A stretch of 64,000 bases of DNA from Takakia lepidozioides (lineage: Eukaryota; Streptophyta; Takakiopsida; Takakiales; Takakiaceae). Under the pieces are notes generated by a model, which ran no database searches, was not told the origin of the DNA, and saw only the letters and a list, made by a program, of their open reading frames with translations. This document shows, one piece after another, positions 42,958-52,985 of this stretch. The DNA lies in assembly GCA_030704615.1 (NCBI GenBank), contig CM060734.1, positions 3,906,001 through 3,970,000 on the forward strand, written 5' to 3'. Every line of letters begins with the position of its first letter. The first letter of the stretch is position 1. The translations under genes were made by a program, and so were the position numbers.

Positions 42958-44516
42958 GCGGAAATGAGGTTTCAGATTTCCGTCCGGACTGATTCTTTCG
43001 ATTGCTGCTGGACGGAAATACGTAGCCGCATTTCCGTATTGCGTCTTGGTCATGCACCAGAGCGACGGAAATGCGGCATCGAGTTTCCGTCCGGGCAAAA
43101 CCTTTACACTCTCCAGAACGGAAATGCGGTAACGCATTTCCATCCAGCAAGCACGGTATGTGAAGGTGGAACGGAAATGCGGTACCGCATTTCCGTTCTG
43201 ATTGAGAATCATGAACAAAGGGAAAAGAAATGCGGCACCGCATTTCCGTCCGAGTCGCACTTTCCGACATTCCAGAACGGAAATGCGGCACCGCATTTCC
43301 GCCCGGGTGAGACCTTCATACTCTCCAGAACGGAAATGCGGTAACGCATTTCCATCCAGCAAGCACGGTATGTGAAGGTGTAACGGAAATGCGGTACCGC
43401 ATTTCCGTTCTGATTGAGAATTATGAACAACGGGAACAGAAATGCGGCACCGCATTTCCGTCCGAGTGGCACTTTCCGACATTCCAGAACGGAAATGCGG
43501 CGCCGCATTTCCGTTTTGTATCTGATGCATGGAGCCGAGTGCAATTCCGATCGCTTGAGACTGCACAATTCCGACCGCTTCAGACATTCAGACTATCTAG
43601 AACGGAAATGAGGTACCGCATTTCCGTTCTGACTGTAAATCGTGAACCATTGGAACTGAAATGCGGCAGCGCATTTCCATCCGAGTCGCACCTCCCTCAC
43701 AAGCTAGAACGGAAATGCGGCACCGCATTTCCGTTCTTATGAAAAATCGTGAAACATCGGAACTGAAATGTGGTACAGCATTTCCGTCGGAGTCACACCT
43801 TCCGACATTCCAAAACGGAAATACGGCGCCGCATTTCCGTTTTGTATGTGAGGCATAGAGCTTTGGAACGAAAATGCGGCACCGCATTTCCTCCAGGGTC
43901 AGACCTTAATACTCTACAGAACGGTAATGCGGTACCGCATTTCCGTTCTGACTGAAAATCGTCAACAGCAGGAATAGAAATGCGTCGCAACTTCCGACAT
44001 TCTAGAACGAAAATGCGGCGCCGCATTTCCGTTTTGTATATGAGGCCTTGAGCTGTGGGACGGAAATGCGATGCCGCATTTCCATTTATGTGAGACCTTC
44101 AAACTTTCCAGACCGGAAATGCGGCACCGCATTTCCGTTCAGCTGAGACCTCTATACTTTCCCGAACGGAAATGTGGCACGGCATTTCCGTTCATCAACA
44201 AAGGTATGTGAAGGGGGAACGGAAATGCGGTACCGCATTTCCGTTCAGATTGAAAATCATGAACCACGGGAACTGAAATGCTGTGCCGCATTTCCGTCCG
44301 GATCGCACGTTTCGACATTCCAGAACGGAAATGCGGCGCCGCATTTCCTTTTTGTATCTCATACATGGAGCTGTGGGACGGAAATGCGGCACCGTATTTC
44401 CGTTCAACAACTAAGGTATGTGAAGGTGGAACGGAAATGCGGTGCCGCATTTTCTTCCAACAAGCACGGATGTGTAGCTTCGTGATGGTACTTAACGGAA
44501 ATGCGGTGCCGCATTC
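42958..44516. repeat. Palindrome array 1: about 29 copies, 53-bp period, 4-unit higher-order repeat
   Basis: A 22-bp palindrome, GGAAATGCGG then NN (CA, TA, CG, TG) then CCGCATTTCC, recurs every 50-55 bp. Examples start near 43070, 43122, 43172, 43227, 43279, 43332, 43385, 43438 and 43491. The roughly 30-bp spacers fall into about four classes that recur in order: one with CAAGCACGGTATGTGAAGG, one with GAGAATCATGAACAA, one with GTCGCACTTTCCGACATTCC, one with GAGACCTTCATACTCTCC. This gives a higher-order period of about 212 bp (43122 to 43332, 43279 to 43491). ORFs in this region (NGNAAPHFRS-type) are by-products. Confidence 0.95.
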
Positions 44517-44833
44517 GCATTTTCACTCCAACTCCAAATTTGAACACGTGGAGCAACGGAATTGCGGCACATGTCTGTACTCTATCTGACTGAAGTAGCA
44601 TGAGGCCTGACCGTTGGATAATGATGTTTGTTTTTCGGACGGCAGGCGTATCCTGAACGATTCGAATTTCGTAATGACGCAAAGTCCACGAGGAGACACT
44701 TTCCTCCAACCCTTTCGAACCCAAGTGCTGCATCACCGCCGTTTCATCTGCTTTTGTCGTGTCTCCTCAGTCACCTCTCTCACGCCCTTTCCATCTGCAC
44801 TCTTCGCCCGTTTTCCCTGTCTCTTTTCTTCTT

Positions 44834-45004
44834 ATGCTCGAACCTGAGAGGGAGGGAGTGCGTGCACCAGAGAAGAGACATCGTCGCAAGCTCCGAAAAT
44901 TGTACTTCGGACGTAGGCCAATGCCGAAGGGGAGGAAGCAGATGCGACTACAGGAGGAGATTGCCATCTCGCAGCATCAAGCCACGCAGGCAACCCAGCC
45001 ACCA
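44834..45004 (+). CDS. Candidate first exon, basic N-terminus
   Basis: ATG at 44834 opens MLEPEREGVRAPEKRHRRKL and continues with a strongly basic stretch to HQATQATQPP. It ends at CCA|GTGAGA. Its 57 codons join in phase 0 to an acceptor at 45108-45109. The arginine/lysine richness suggests nuclear localisation or DNA binding. Confidence 0.5.
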
Positions 45005-48000
45005 GTGAGAGCTCCGTGCTATCGGGATTCGCCAGCTGATCGAGCAACGAAACCCGCCTCATTTTTCTTCTGCAATTCTTAGACTGTATGCTAGGAGACT
45101 TGACTGCAGAAGATGTTTGCATGCCTAACCGGAAAGGTGGACGTGCTGGAGGGATCGCAGGAATCCGAAGAGCCGCAGGCAGAGTCCGTGGAGCTAGTTG
45201 CAGCACGCACACCCAGCCGATCCACGAGCACGGGTCTTCCTGCCGGTCCTAGCCCTGTGCGTTTTAAGGATGCGGCTTCGAAGGCCAAGTTTTTGCAGTT
45301 CAAAGCCCCAGAGAGCGACTCGCCTTCAAAGGTCATGGAGAATCGCCAGCAAGGGTCTAGCCCTTCTCTAGCAAAGATGAAGAAGAAGCAGCCCGTCCTT
45401 CAACTTGTTTCTGAACCGGACCAGGCCGTTTCCCCCCCACCCAAGCGAATGAAGCAGATTCAATTGCAGCAGACACCTTCACCTGCAAGAATGAGGAAGC
45501 ACAAGGCAATCAGGGGGAGGGCGGAGCAGTCTCCCGCAAAACCGATTCCACGAGCTGAAGCCCAGTTCTTGCTTGATTTCCAACCTGCTGCAGCGAAGCC
45601 AATGGGGTCGACCGTCGATCTGGTACCGGAGGAGGGTGCTGCCTCTCAACGTTCTCAGCAAGACCTGACCACAGTTGAGGAAGACCTGACCACTGAAGGC
45701 CTGGAGGAGGCCTCTGCAATTGCACAATTGTCCGCAAAGATTCCCCAGAGTGCAGCTCCAGTTGGGGATGCTCCAGCTGCTCAGCCCCTGCCGCCACCAG
45801 CAGAAATGTCTCCGGAGGAATTCCAAAGTGCAGCGGATACAATGTTGGAGGAGACACATAGTAGCATTGGCAGAGTTCTGGGCAGCAGGGTATTCCAGCG
45901 GACTCTTCGAATCCCACTCTGTCGCATGGTCTCCCTTCCCATCGTCAGGCAGGCACTTCCCGGAGATGTGGATAAGCTCAAGTTCGCATTTCGAGAAGGG
46001 TACCGTCTAGGTTCGCCAGCCTTCTACGTTTCCCTTGAGAATGAGGACGGCGAATCTCGTGGACCCACTGCGGAGGAATTGTCAACATGGGATACCCATT
46101 GGCACACTCGCAACAACGAATTCGAGGCAACCCTGAAGGGTGATCCCGACTTCGGCCATATGTCGGGTAAAATGTTCTTTGTGTGGGACGGGAATCACCG
46201 ACTTCTCGCCTGGTGGGAGTACATCAAGCAGAACCATGCCAAGCACATTGGCTGGCATTACATGGTGGAGTGTGTCATCCTCAAGGTGAAGGCGGCAGAT
46301 TCCTCCCTGCTCAAGAATGCCATGGCGGACCTCAACTCGTAAGATACTCATACCCTCCCAACCACGTTCGAAATGCGGTGCCGCATTTCGGTTTCCAATC
46401 TGTTTTGTTTCCGTGCTTCCGTGGACTGAACTGGAGAGTGTGCCTTGCAGGGTCACTGAAAAATGCGTACGTGCATACCCACATGGCACATATGCTGTAC
46501 AGGGTGAGGAAAACTGGTCTCACTGATCCGCACATGTTCGCGGAAATGCTGGAGCCCGAGCTCATTCAGAAAGCCGTGGCAAAAACTGACCGGACATGGT
46601 ATCGTCTCACTATGGATGGAATGGTGGAGGTGATATATGAAGTAAGTCGTCCTCCCATTCCCCTCTGCTCATCCTTCCCCAATTTCCGGTAATCTTTCCA
46701 CATGAATCGAATGTAATGCTTCTGCATGTTTTTGTTGGCAGTCAAACATCAAGCTGGATTTGGCCCATGCCAAACGCTTCTTCATGGAAAGTGAGGGGCA
46801 GGTCAAAACGTTGCAGTCATTGACTGAGCATTTGAAGGAAGCCGGGGTCAAGTCCAGAACGAAATACAAGTCAAAGCTTGTGAAGCTGGTGGCCATTGCA
46901 AATTCGGCACTTGGAAAGGACTTCATCCCCGAGATTGCAAAACACTATTCTCGGGCCATGCAGCCGACCATGCAGTTGGAGAAACTGCATCACCTCTCAA
47001 CGGCATGTGTTGAAGCGAAAGAGAAGGTGATGTTTCAATTCACTAAAGTTCCTTCCTAGCAATAGCCACTCTTCTTCCTGCTCCTGACATTGGATCAGAA
47101 ATGGCAGACACGGTGGTTGTCGATCTGGAATGCATCGGAGAGTATAAGGACAATGTGGTCTTTTCCACTCGAAGTTTCCGACCCTGCAGTGGATGTGTGG
47201 CTCAACCGCATGACTTGGTGGTTCCAGGTAATTCAAGGTACTTCCCCAGAGTTGCTTTTCTGAAATGAATTCCCTGAACTGCTACGTGACAATGCATGTG
47301 GGAATCGCAGGTAATGACGAATGCGAAGGAGCAAGTCGTAATGCATACAAATTCGTTCGGCTTGTACGTCAAATGGGATGGAACACAGACATTGGAAGAC
47401 TACGTGACACGTTTCAGATGTGCTTACAAGGACAACCTCTTCGCCAGGGAGCTACAGACAGCAAGAAGGAGCGTGGAGTTTACACATCAGGAGGGAGCGG
47501 GAAAAGCTGCAATGCGAATTGTTTACAAGTGAAGCCCAGCTGTCCTTGTACGCAAAGCCTGGTAATGAGGTTTGTCTGGGAAATGCGGCACCGCATTCGC
47601 ATTTTATGTTTATGCACTCTGCGAGTACGTTGGTCTCAACTTTTGCTCACGCATGCTGACTGCCCTGCAGGTATATGAAATACGTGCTTCTTCAGATAGG
47701 GGCCCTGGCTCAAGAGCCCCCGTTCTTCATGGCTTGGACCGTGGTGGGCCCAAGCTGTGTCTACACACCCGAGCTGCAGAAATAATGGCATGTCGCGCAT
47801 CTGGTTGGATGCCCGTGGTACCTGGACATGTCTGGCGGAATTGTTGACGAGTCTGAGAAAGATCTGCACGCGAAAGCAGAAGAGAAGAGAAAGGAAAGAC
47901 GTGTCCCTGCTCGGCCAGAGTCGGCAAAGGAAGCTGCTGCTCTGGAACAATCCAGAAAGGCAGCTGAGATGGCACAGAAAACGATGGATGCAGCTGTGCA

Positions 48001-49840
48001 GGCTCAACAAAAGGGGTCGAAGAAGCGGACTCGCCAGCAAGGAGCAGCAGTTGTGACACCCAAGAAAACGAAGAAGCAAAAACAGATAGTGCAGGTAGAG
48101 GGTGAGGAAGAGGACTCCGATGGAGACTTTGCAACCAGCCCACCCCCCGAGACGCAGCCAAAATCCCCTGTGCCCACCGTTGTCACGAGAGGGACGAGAA
48201 CTGGCTCGGCAAAGAAGGCACTCTTCAACCCCCCGGGGGGCACCCTTTCGAGCCGGTGGAAATGAAGAGGCCGAAAGTGGATCCCGATACAGTAGTCCAG
48301 TGTGTGAATGAGAGTTTCTTGGCGGCTTTGGATGGACGGGCAGCCAAGTTGGCATACATGAAGACCATGGAGGGTCTGAAGGGCAGAGCATTGAAGAAGG
48401 CGGCTGCCGAAGAGCCTTCCGACACCCCCGGGTTTTTGAAGATGGTCTCGTTCTTTGAGAGGGTGTGTGCAGACAAGGATTGCAGGAGGGGCGGAAATTC
48501 CACCGATTGGTCTTGCGATATGATCATCTTGGATATTCCAGACGGAGAGCCTATGGAAGGACTGCAAGCTTCGCCATCTTGGAACAGGTACTCCGAGGAC
48601 TTTTGGAAGAAAGGATTCGGGCTCGCCCGCATGGTGTTGGACGACAAAGGCTGTGTGGTTGTCCTGGCGAGCAGAGGCAAAAACACGCAGACAGGAATTG
48701 CGAAGTGGACCCGCAAGAGCGCCGTCCCAATTCTGAAGAAGAAGTGGACGTGCATCAACACATTGGGCCTTCGGTCGGAAGGGAAGAAGGTAATTACGAC
48801 CTTGGCACTCGTCCTTTCATTTTCTTAGGAGTCTTGAAATGCGGTGCCGCATTCGATTTCTAATCGTTCCCCACTGTGTATGTAGACGAAGCAGTTCGAT
48901 GCATACTGCTTTGTGAAGGAGAACTCCACCTTTGCTTTCCGGAAGGAGGGATTGTTGGTTGACCCGAACTGCAACCCCATCGATTACGACGTCCTGTTCA
49001 ACGTTCCCACAGAACTTCTCCCTCATAGCCTCACTTCAACTGAACCCCTGCGGTATTCACGCACTTGGAGCCCTGCCTTCATTCAGACAATTATGGAGAC
49101 ATGCACTGACGTGGAGGGCACAATGCTCGACCTCATCTGTGGGACAGGTATGCATAATCTTGTTGTATGTTTTTCTGCAAACTCTCGTTATGCTTTCATT
49201 CGCAACATCTGAAGGGCCATGTCATAATGTGTGGATGGCATTGTAACATGTGCCTCAATGTGGGCTGGGGGGTTTTCCGACCGGCACCTCTTTGCCTACG
49301 AGGAGGACACAAGCGTCTGGGGATCCCATCTGGAAGGGCTACAACGGAATGTGAAGGCTCCCATTGAAGTCAAAGACTCCTCGGATTCGTCGGAGTCGGA
49401 GGAAGAGACAGTGGACATTGATGCCGAGGAGAACCCGGAATACGAGTGAGTGCAAACATTGTAAGTTTGCAAAGCCTTCTGGGTGATTTTTTGTCAAACG
49501 CATTTCCGAACTGTGGTTCTCATTGGTCTCTATGGTGATTGTTATATGCAGGATTGGAGGATCCGGGTCGAAACATGTAAGGCCTACACTTCCTGCCAGG
49601 AAGAATGTCCCGTTCTTTGCGAGGGCCGACTTCATGACGAGCCCGGTGAAGGACTACTCCCTTCCTAGTTATGCAGCTAAACTCGAAAATACAGCGATTA
49701 GACGATGTGAGAATCCCAGTAAAGTAGAGCAGATTTTGGAGAGGGCTAGGGAGGACAGAAGGATAAGGAAAGAGTTAGCAACAGCTGAGGCAGGTAGACG
49801 GGTGCTAGGAGTGATGGAGAGGGCGCGTCTAATGGAGTGA
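44834..49840 (+). CDS. Multi-exon gene: ParB-like domain plus beta-class amino-methyltransferase-like domain (overall model)
   Basis: Ten coding pieces on one strand can be chained through introns with GT-AG borders of about 70-125 bp: 44834-45004, 45110-46338, 46451-46641, 46742-47026, 47099-47227, 47311-47561, 47671-48789, 48886-49147, about 49231-49445, 49552-49840. Most phases agree. Exceptions are the 46338/46451 join (one base off), two in-frame stops (TGA 47530, TAA 47783), a frameshift in a C6G6 run at about 48229-48241, and a missing AG before the ninth piece. The product would be about 1,380 residues: basic N-terminus, Pro/Glu-rich linker, ParB-like fold, helical and coiled-coil region, KR-rich linker, methyltransferase-like domain. 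The copy looks recently damaged, or partly misassembled. A homologous fragment at 62868-63060 shows it is a family. Confidence 0.65.
45110..46338 (+). CDS. Exon with ParB-like (DGNHRL) domain
   Basis: About 400 residues. The first 240 are low-complexity (SPSKVMENRQ, PPPKRMKQIQLQQ, PAAQPLPPPAEM). From about residue 255 the text follows the ParB/sulfiredoxin-like fold: RTLRIPLCRMVSLPIVRQAL, then DVDKLKFAFREGYRLGSPAF, and later FFVWDGNHRLLAWWEYIKQN, where DGNHRL corresponds to the conserved dG.hR motif. ParB-like domains bind or cut DNA or bind CTP, and in phages and mobile elements they are often fused to DNA methyltransferases. The exon ends at CTCAACTC|GTAAGA. Confidence 0.65.
46451..47227 (+). 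CDS. Helical region of the ParB-methyltransferase gene, three exons
   Basis: Pieces 46451-46641 (SLKNAYVHTHMAHMLYRVRK ... VEVIYE, donor GAA|GTAAGT), 46742-47026 (SNIKLDLAHAKRFFMESEGQ ... ACVEAKEK) and 47099-47227 (KWQTRWLSIWNASESIRTMW ... TWWFQ, donor CAG|GTAATT). The last two join in phase 0. The sequences are helical and charged, with no recognised domain. They may link or dimerise the outer domains. Confidence 0.55.
47311..48241 (+). pseudogene. Middle exons with in-frame stops, coiled coil and KR-rich linker
   Basis: 47311-47561 reads VMTNAKEQVVMHTNSFGLYV ... AMRIVYK, a TGA, then SPAVLVRKAW. 47671 onward reads YMKYVLLQIGALAQEPPFFM ... VYTPELQK, a TAA at 47783, then WHVAHLVGCPWYLDMSG. Next comes a charged coiled coil (ESEKDLHAKAEEKRKERRVP, AAEMAQKTMDAAVQAQQKGS) and a basic/acidic linker (KKTKKQKQIVQVEGEEEDSD). 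Frame and phase agree across the intron, so the two stops are probably point mutations. A C6G6 run at 48229-48241 shifts the frame into the next part. Confidence 0.6.
48242..49147 (+). CDS. Amino-methyltransferase-like catalytic domain (beta-class order)
   Basis: 48242-48789 contains CDMIILDIPDGEPMEG, at the place of motif IV (DPPY-type; here DIPD), followed by FWKKGFGLARMVLDDKGCVV, a motif V/VI-like strand. 48886-49147, after an intron with acceptor TATGTAG, contains YSRTWSPAFIQTIMETC then GTMLDLICGTG, which fits motif I (SAM-binding DxxCGTG). Motif IV before motif I is the beta-class order of N6-adenine and N4-cytosine DNA methyltransferases. The non-canonical DIPD raises doubt about activity. 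Donor at 49148 (GACAG|GTATGC). Confidence 0.6.
49231..49840 (+). CDS. C-terminal exons of the ParB-methyltransferase gene
   Basis: The first piece reads MWAGGFSDRHLFAYEEDTSV, suiting methyltransferase motif II/III (acidic residues after a strand, EED), then a Ser/Glu-rich tail (SDSSESEEETVDIDAEENPE) and a donor at 49446. The second piece, 49552-49840, joins in phase (E-IGGSGSKHVRPTLPARKN) and ends in a basic helical tail, IRRCENPSKVEQILERARED to RARLME. The upstream acceptor of the first piece is unclear. From about 49665 the DNA may belong to a different repeat, so the tail could be a fusion. Confidence 0.45.
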
Positions 49841-50527
49841 TAGATGTTGAGGTGTAGAGTCCATGCACGTTTTTGGGCGGGTGAGATAGCCTCCATTTTG
49901 TGTGGATCGAGTAGTTTGTGGGAGGTCCGGGGGAGAGGAGCACGTAGCCAAGACGCTTTTAGTCATTTCTTGCATAGTGGCTGTAAGTAGGTTTTCAGGT
50001 ATGGCCCATACTTCAGTGGGGGGAAGGTTGGTGTCTAACAGTATTGGGGATATTTTGTGTATGAAAGTTAGAGGAGGCAGTTTGGAAGTGTTTTTGGAAG
50101 GCTGTGATATTGCACTGTGGTATAGGTGAGAGGATCCGCAGCTGTGGGGGCGGGGTGAGTATATCCGGAAGGGGTCGAAAAGGGACGAGGTGATTCAGCG
50201 GATGAGAGCGATGCAGACAGGGAGGACGACGAGCCAACAGAGGTGAGATGGTCGGTTCCGCAAGGTGAAGATGGGATTTTCGAAAGCCTGGCCAACGACC
50301 AGTCCGCTGGAGATGAGAAAGGCAATGACGGGGTGGAGGCGGAGCAGGACAGTCAAGAACAGGCCGACAGTAGTGATGATTTTCAAGATTAATACAATTT
50401 TAATGAACTCTCTGTACATTTAAATTCAATTCCAGAGTATATAAAATGGAATTCTCCCCGTCCTTCATGTCCCCTCTCCCATGTGCTTCTAAATGACAAC
50501 ATCGTCCAAACCTGGTCCCTCCCAAAA
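49841..50527. other. Non-coding stretch downstream of the methyltransferase gene
   Basis: No supported gene. Minus-strand frames are Leu/Pro/Ser-rich, reminiscent in composition of the ORF at 12.4-13.0 kb, but no common motif can be shown. Confidence 0.35.
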
Positions 50528-51575
50528 TCAGAAATGCGGCACCGCATTTCAATGTCTGAACAGAAATGTGGAAACTGAAAAAACCTCATTTGGAAATGCG
50601 GCACCGCATTTCCAAAACCGGGGCAAGAACAAATTTCCGATTCATGGTTTGGACTTCAGAAACTGTTCAGACAAATGGAAATGCGGTGCCGCATTTCCGT
50701 TTCCGACACTGCAGTTTTGCCGATTGGCAGCTCCTTCCATGGATGTAAATCGAAATGCGGAGGTCGAACATGGAAATGCGGTGCCGCATTTACCTTTTGG
50801 AGATGGACATTTTTCCAACTGCAGACCCATCGACGTTCTTGGGCTCCCAATTCCATGATGCTAGACGGGAATGCGGCACCGCATTCCATTGTCCAATAAG
50901 AAATTTCGATGACGTACATGGAAATGCGGCGCCGCATTTCCAAAAGGGACATCGATGTTTGCCCAATTCCAGACCCTTTGATGGAAATGCGGCACCGCAT
51001 TCCATCGTCCTATAAAAACTTACATTGTCCTATAAAAACTTTCAATTGCCCAACATGGGAAGTGCGGCGCCGCATTTCAAAAACAGACATCGTTGTTTGT
51101 CCAATTCCAGACCCGTGTGGGCATTCCGTCTTGATGGACGGAAATGCGGCACCGCATTCCATTGTCCGATTCGATATTTTGATGACAGACATGGAAATGT
51201 GGTGCCGCATTTCCAGAACGAACATCGTTGTTTGTCCAATTCCAGACCCTTCGACGGAAATGCGGTACCGCATTCCATTGTGCTCTCCGGAAATGTTGTG
51301 CCGCATTTCATTGTCCGGTACGAAATTTTGATGACGGACATGGAAATGCGGTGCCGCATTTCAAGTATGGACATGGACAAGCATTACCGACTGGACATGC
51401 TTGGATAGTGCAAGGTCGAATATGGTGTTGCGGCGCCGCATTTCAAATTCAAAGTATGGTAATGCCATGTCAGGAAATGAAATGTTGTACAGCATTTCCG
51501 TTACGACGACAGCGGAGGAAAGGGAGCTGCCAGAAAAAGCTTCATGGAGAAAATGGAATGCGGTGCCGAAATTTC
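50528..51575. repeat. Palindrome array 2: about 16 copies, irregular spacing
   Basis: Same palindrome type as array 1 (GAAATGCGG-NN-CCGCATTTC), for example near 50529, 50596, 50677, 50772, 50920, 51192, 51341 and 51426. Shortened versions (GGAATGCGG-CA-CCGCATTCC) occur near 50868, 50982 and 51140. Spacing is 35-96 bp. A spacer text, TTGTCCAATTCCAGACCC, recurs. ORFs in the array are by-products. Confidence 0.9.
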
Positions 51576-51851
51576 GAGCTTCGGCGTGTACATGTTTCCT
51601 ACAACTCGTACATGGATTTTCATCACCTCAGGACTGTGATATCGCTGACTCTGGTATATTCATATGGACAGACACATTGTAGAAATGAGACCTCAAATTG
51701 TAAACAGTGGGCCAATTACGGCAGTTCTTGAACACGATGAAACACAAGCACACAGAAGTGAGGTACGATGGGTTGTTTTATTGATCGAACACGGTGTCTC
51801 ACATTTAGCAGCTCCAGACAAATCTAAGCCCTTCCTCCTTCTACATGGGTG

Positions 51852-52430
51852 TCACCAAGTCGACGGAACTTCGATAGCCCTCAAAACTAGCTCATTACTG
51901 ATGCGGCATCTCGAGGTAAACTGCAATGCGGTCGATCTGGTGCCCTTGGTGGAGCTGACGACAATGTCATACCCATCAATCATACCACCATCATACATCG
52001 ACAAGGTCACTGTGGGCCTCCTGTGCCCGTGCGATTCGTCTTCGCAACTCAGCCGAATATCTCCATACACTGGAAAAGCGGAGTGAACTCCACGAATATA
52101 GTTTTCCCCGGTGCCGTCCTCCCTGGTCCACTGGCAGTAGTTCCAGCGCCAAAGTGAGGCCGTGTGTGATCTGTCCGACATCCCATTCCACCTTGGTATA
52201 TCGAGGTCAACAATTTTCAGGACCCACGGACCGCATTGACCCTCGCCCTCACCTCGCTCAAAGCGGTAATAGCCCTCCAGATACTCCATTGCGCGCAAAG
52301 ACTCCCGCTTGATTCCAGATGCGTCTGTGAAAAGTGAAAGCCAGACAATGATGTCTCCTGATTGTGGTTTGAACATAGCATAATCGTGGCCATGATAAGG
52401 GCAGTCAGCAGGATTTCGGCAGCACGGCAT
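51852..52430 (-). CDS. Conserved gene of unknown family, member 1 of divergent pair
   Basis: 193 residues from the ATG at 52430, beginning MPCCRNPADCPYHGHDYAM. The ATG follows an acceptor-like CTCTTTTTCAG, so a 5' UTR intron is possible. It is about half identical to the neighbour at 52986-53550. Shared blocks are GDI(I/V)(V/I)W, EYL-G-Y-FERG, RWN-CQWT-D--GE-Y, YGDI, S-(Y/F)DGGMI-G-DIVV and LV-RA-EVP. Cys are clustered at the N-terminus. No known domain is recognised and there are no membrane segments. Predicted soluble, rich in beta-strand-like aromatic and polar alternation. Confidence 0.65.
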   Translation of the reverse strand: MPCCRNPADCPYHGHDYAMFKPQSGDIIVWLSLFTDASGIKRESLRAMEYLEGYYRFERGEGEGQCGPWVLKIVDLDIPRWNGMSDRSHTASLWRWNYCQWTREDGTGENYIRGVHSAFPVYGDIRLSCEDESHGHRRPTVTLSMYDGGMIDGYDIVVSSTKGTRSTALQFTSRCRISNELVLRAIEVPSTW

Positions 52431-52985
52431 CCCTGAAAAAGAGTAGCGCAGTACGCTCAATGACAGCAGCTCCCGGATGGAGGAGGTAGCAGCGCGGTGG
52501 CTGGAAGAAATTCAAGCAAACGCTGCAATTCGTCACAAATACTCCAGGGCACATTTAAATTTCCCCCCTACAGGAACCTGCAGGGATGAAGATTGGCTCA
52601 TCCATGGATGTAGCCGATTCAGTTTCCTTCCCTGCCATGCAAACTATGGGCAGTAAGTGCCAGGTGGGCCTATAGCCACTCGAGACGACGAAGTCCATCC
52701 CCCCTTCGATGTAAATGCGGCGCCGAATTTCCATCCGGGGGATGGACTTCGGTGGCAGATTTCAAACTATACCCCGTGGATGAGAAAGAGGTATCGGTTC
52801 ATCCACCGCTGGCTTGTTGAACACGTTACACGATGATTGGTGGGTACTTGTGACCCAGATGGTCCATTATTGGAGCCCGCACTGCTCTTCCGCTTCTCAT
52901 TATTTCAAAAATCTAAGGGCTTCGTTGCTGTCCGCAAGGTGATTTTCATCGGCATCAAACACGTCCTCAGGTCCTCCTTTGCAAG
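52431..52985. promoter_or_regulatory. Bidirectional intergenic region between divergent paralogues
   Basis: 555 bp separate the two ATGs. It contains one array-type palindrome (AAATGCGGCGCCGAATTTCC, near 52712). No TATA box is obvious. A shared promoter is plausible but not shown. Confidence 0.3.

Noticed and set aside
42865-44485. Overlapping ORFs with NGNAAPHFRS / MRCRISVL repeats on both strands
   Set aside because: They arise from the palindrome array: the same peptides occur in several frames and on both strands.
42958-44516. CRISPR-like array (palindromic repeat plus spacers of even length)
   Set aside because: The spacers are not unique: about four classes recur in order. The repeats vary, no cas genes are present, and the surrounding sequence is eukaryotic. 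It is a satellite-like array.
45113-46342. Treating the ParB-like exon as a stand-alone 409-residue gene
   Set aside because: The frame ends exactly at a GTAAGA donor and related coding sequence resumes after an AG; it is better seen as one exon of the larger gene.
44834-49840. Bacterial contamination as the source of the ParB-methyltransferase gene
   Set aside because: Introns with GT-AG borders, flanking eukaryotic transposons and intronic palindromes shared with the flanking arrays argue that it belongs to this genome.
50389-51408. ORFs with MRHRIS / NAAPHF repeats
   Set aside because: By-products of palindrome array 2.
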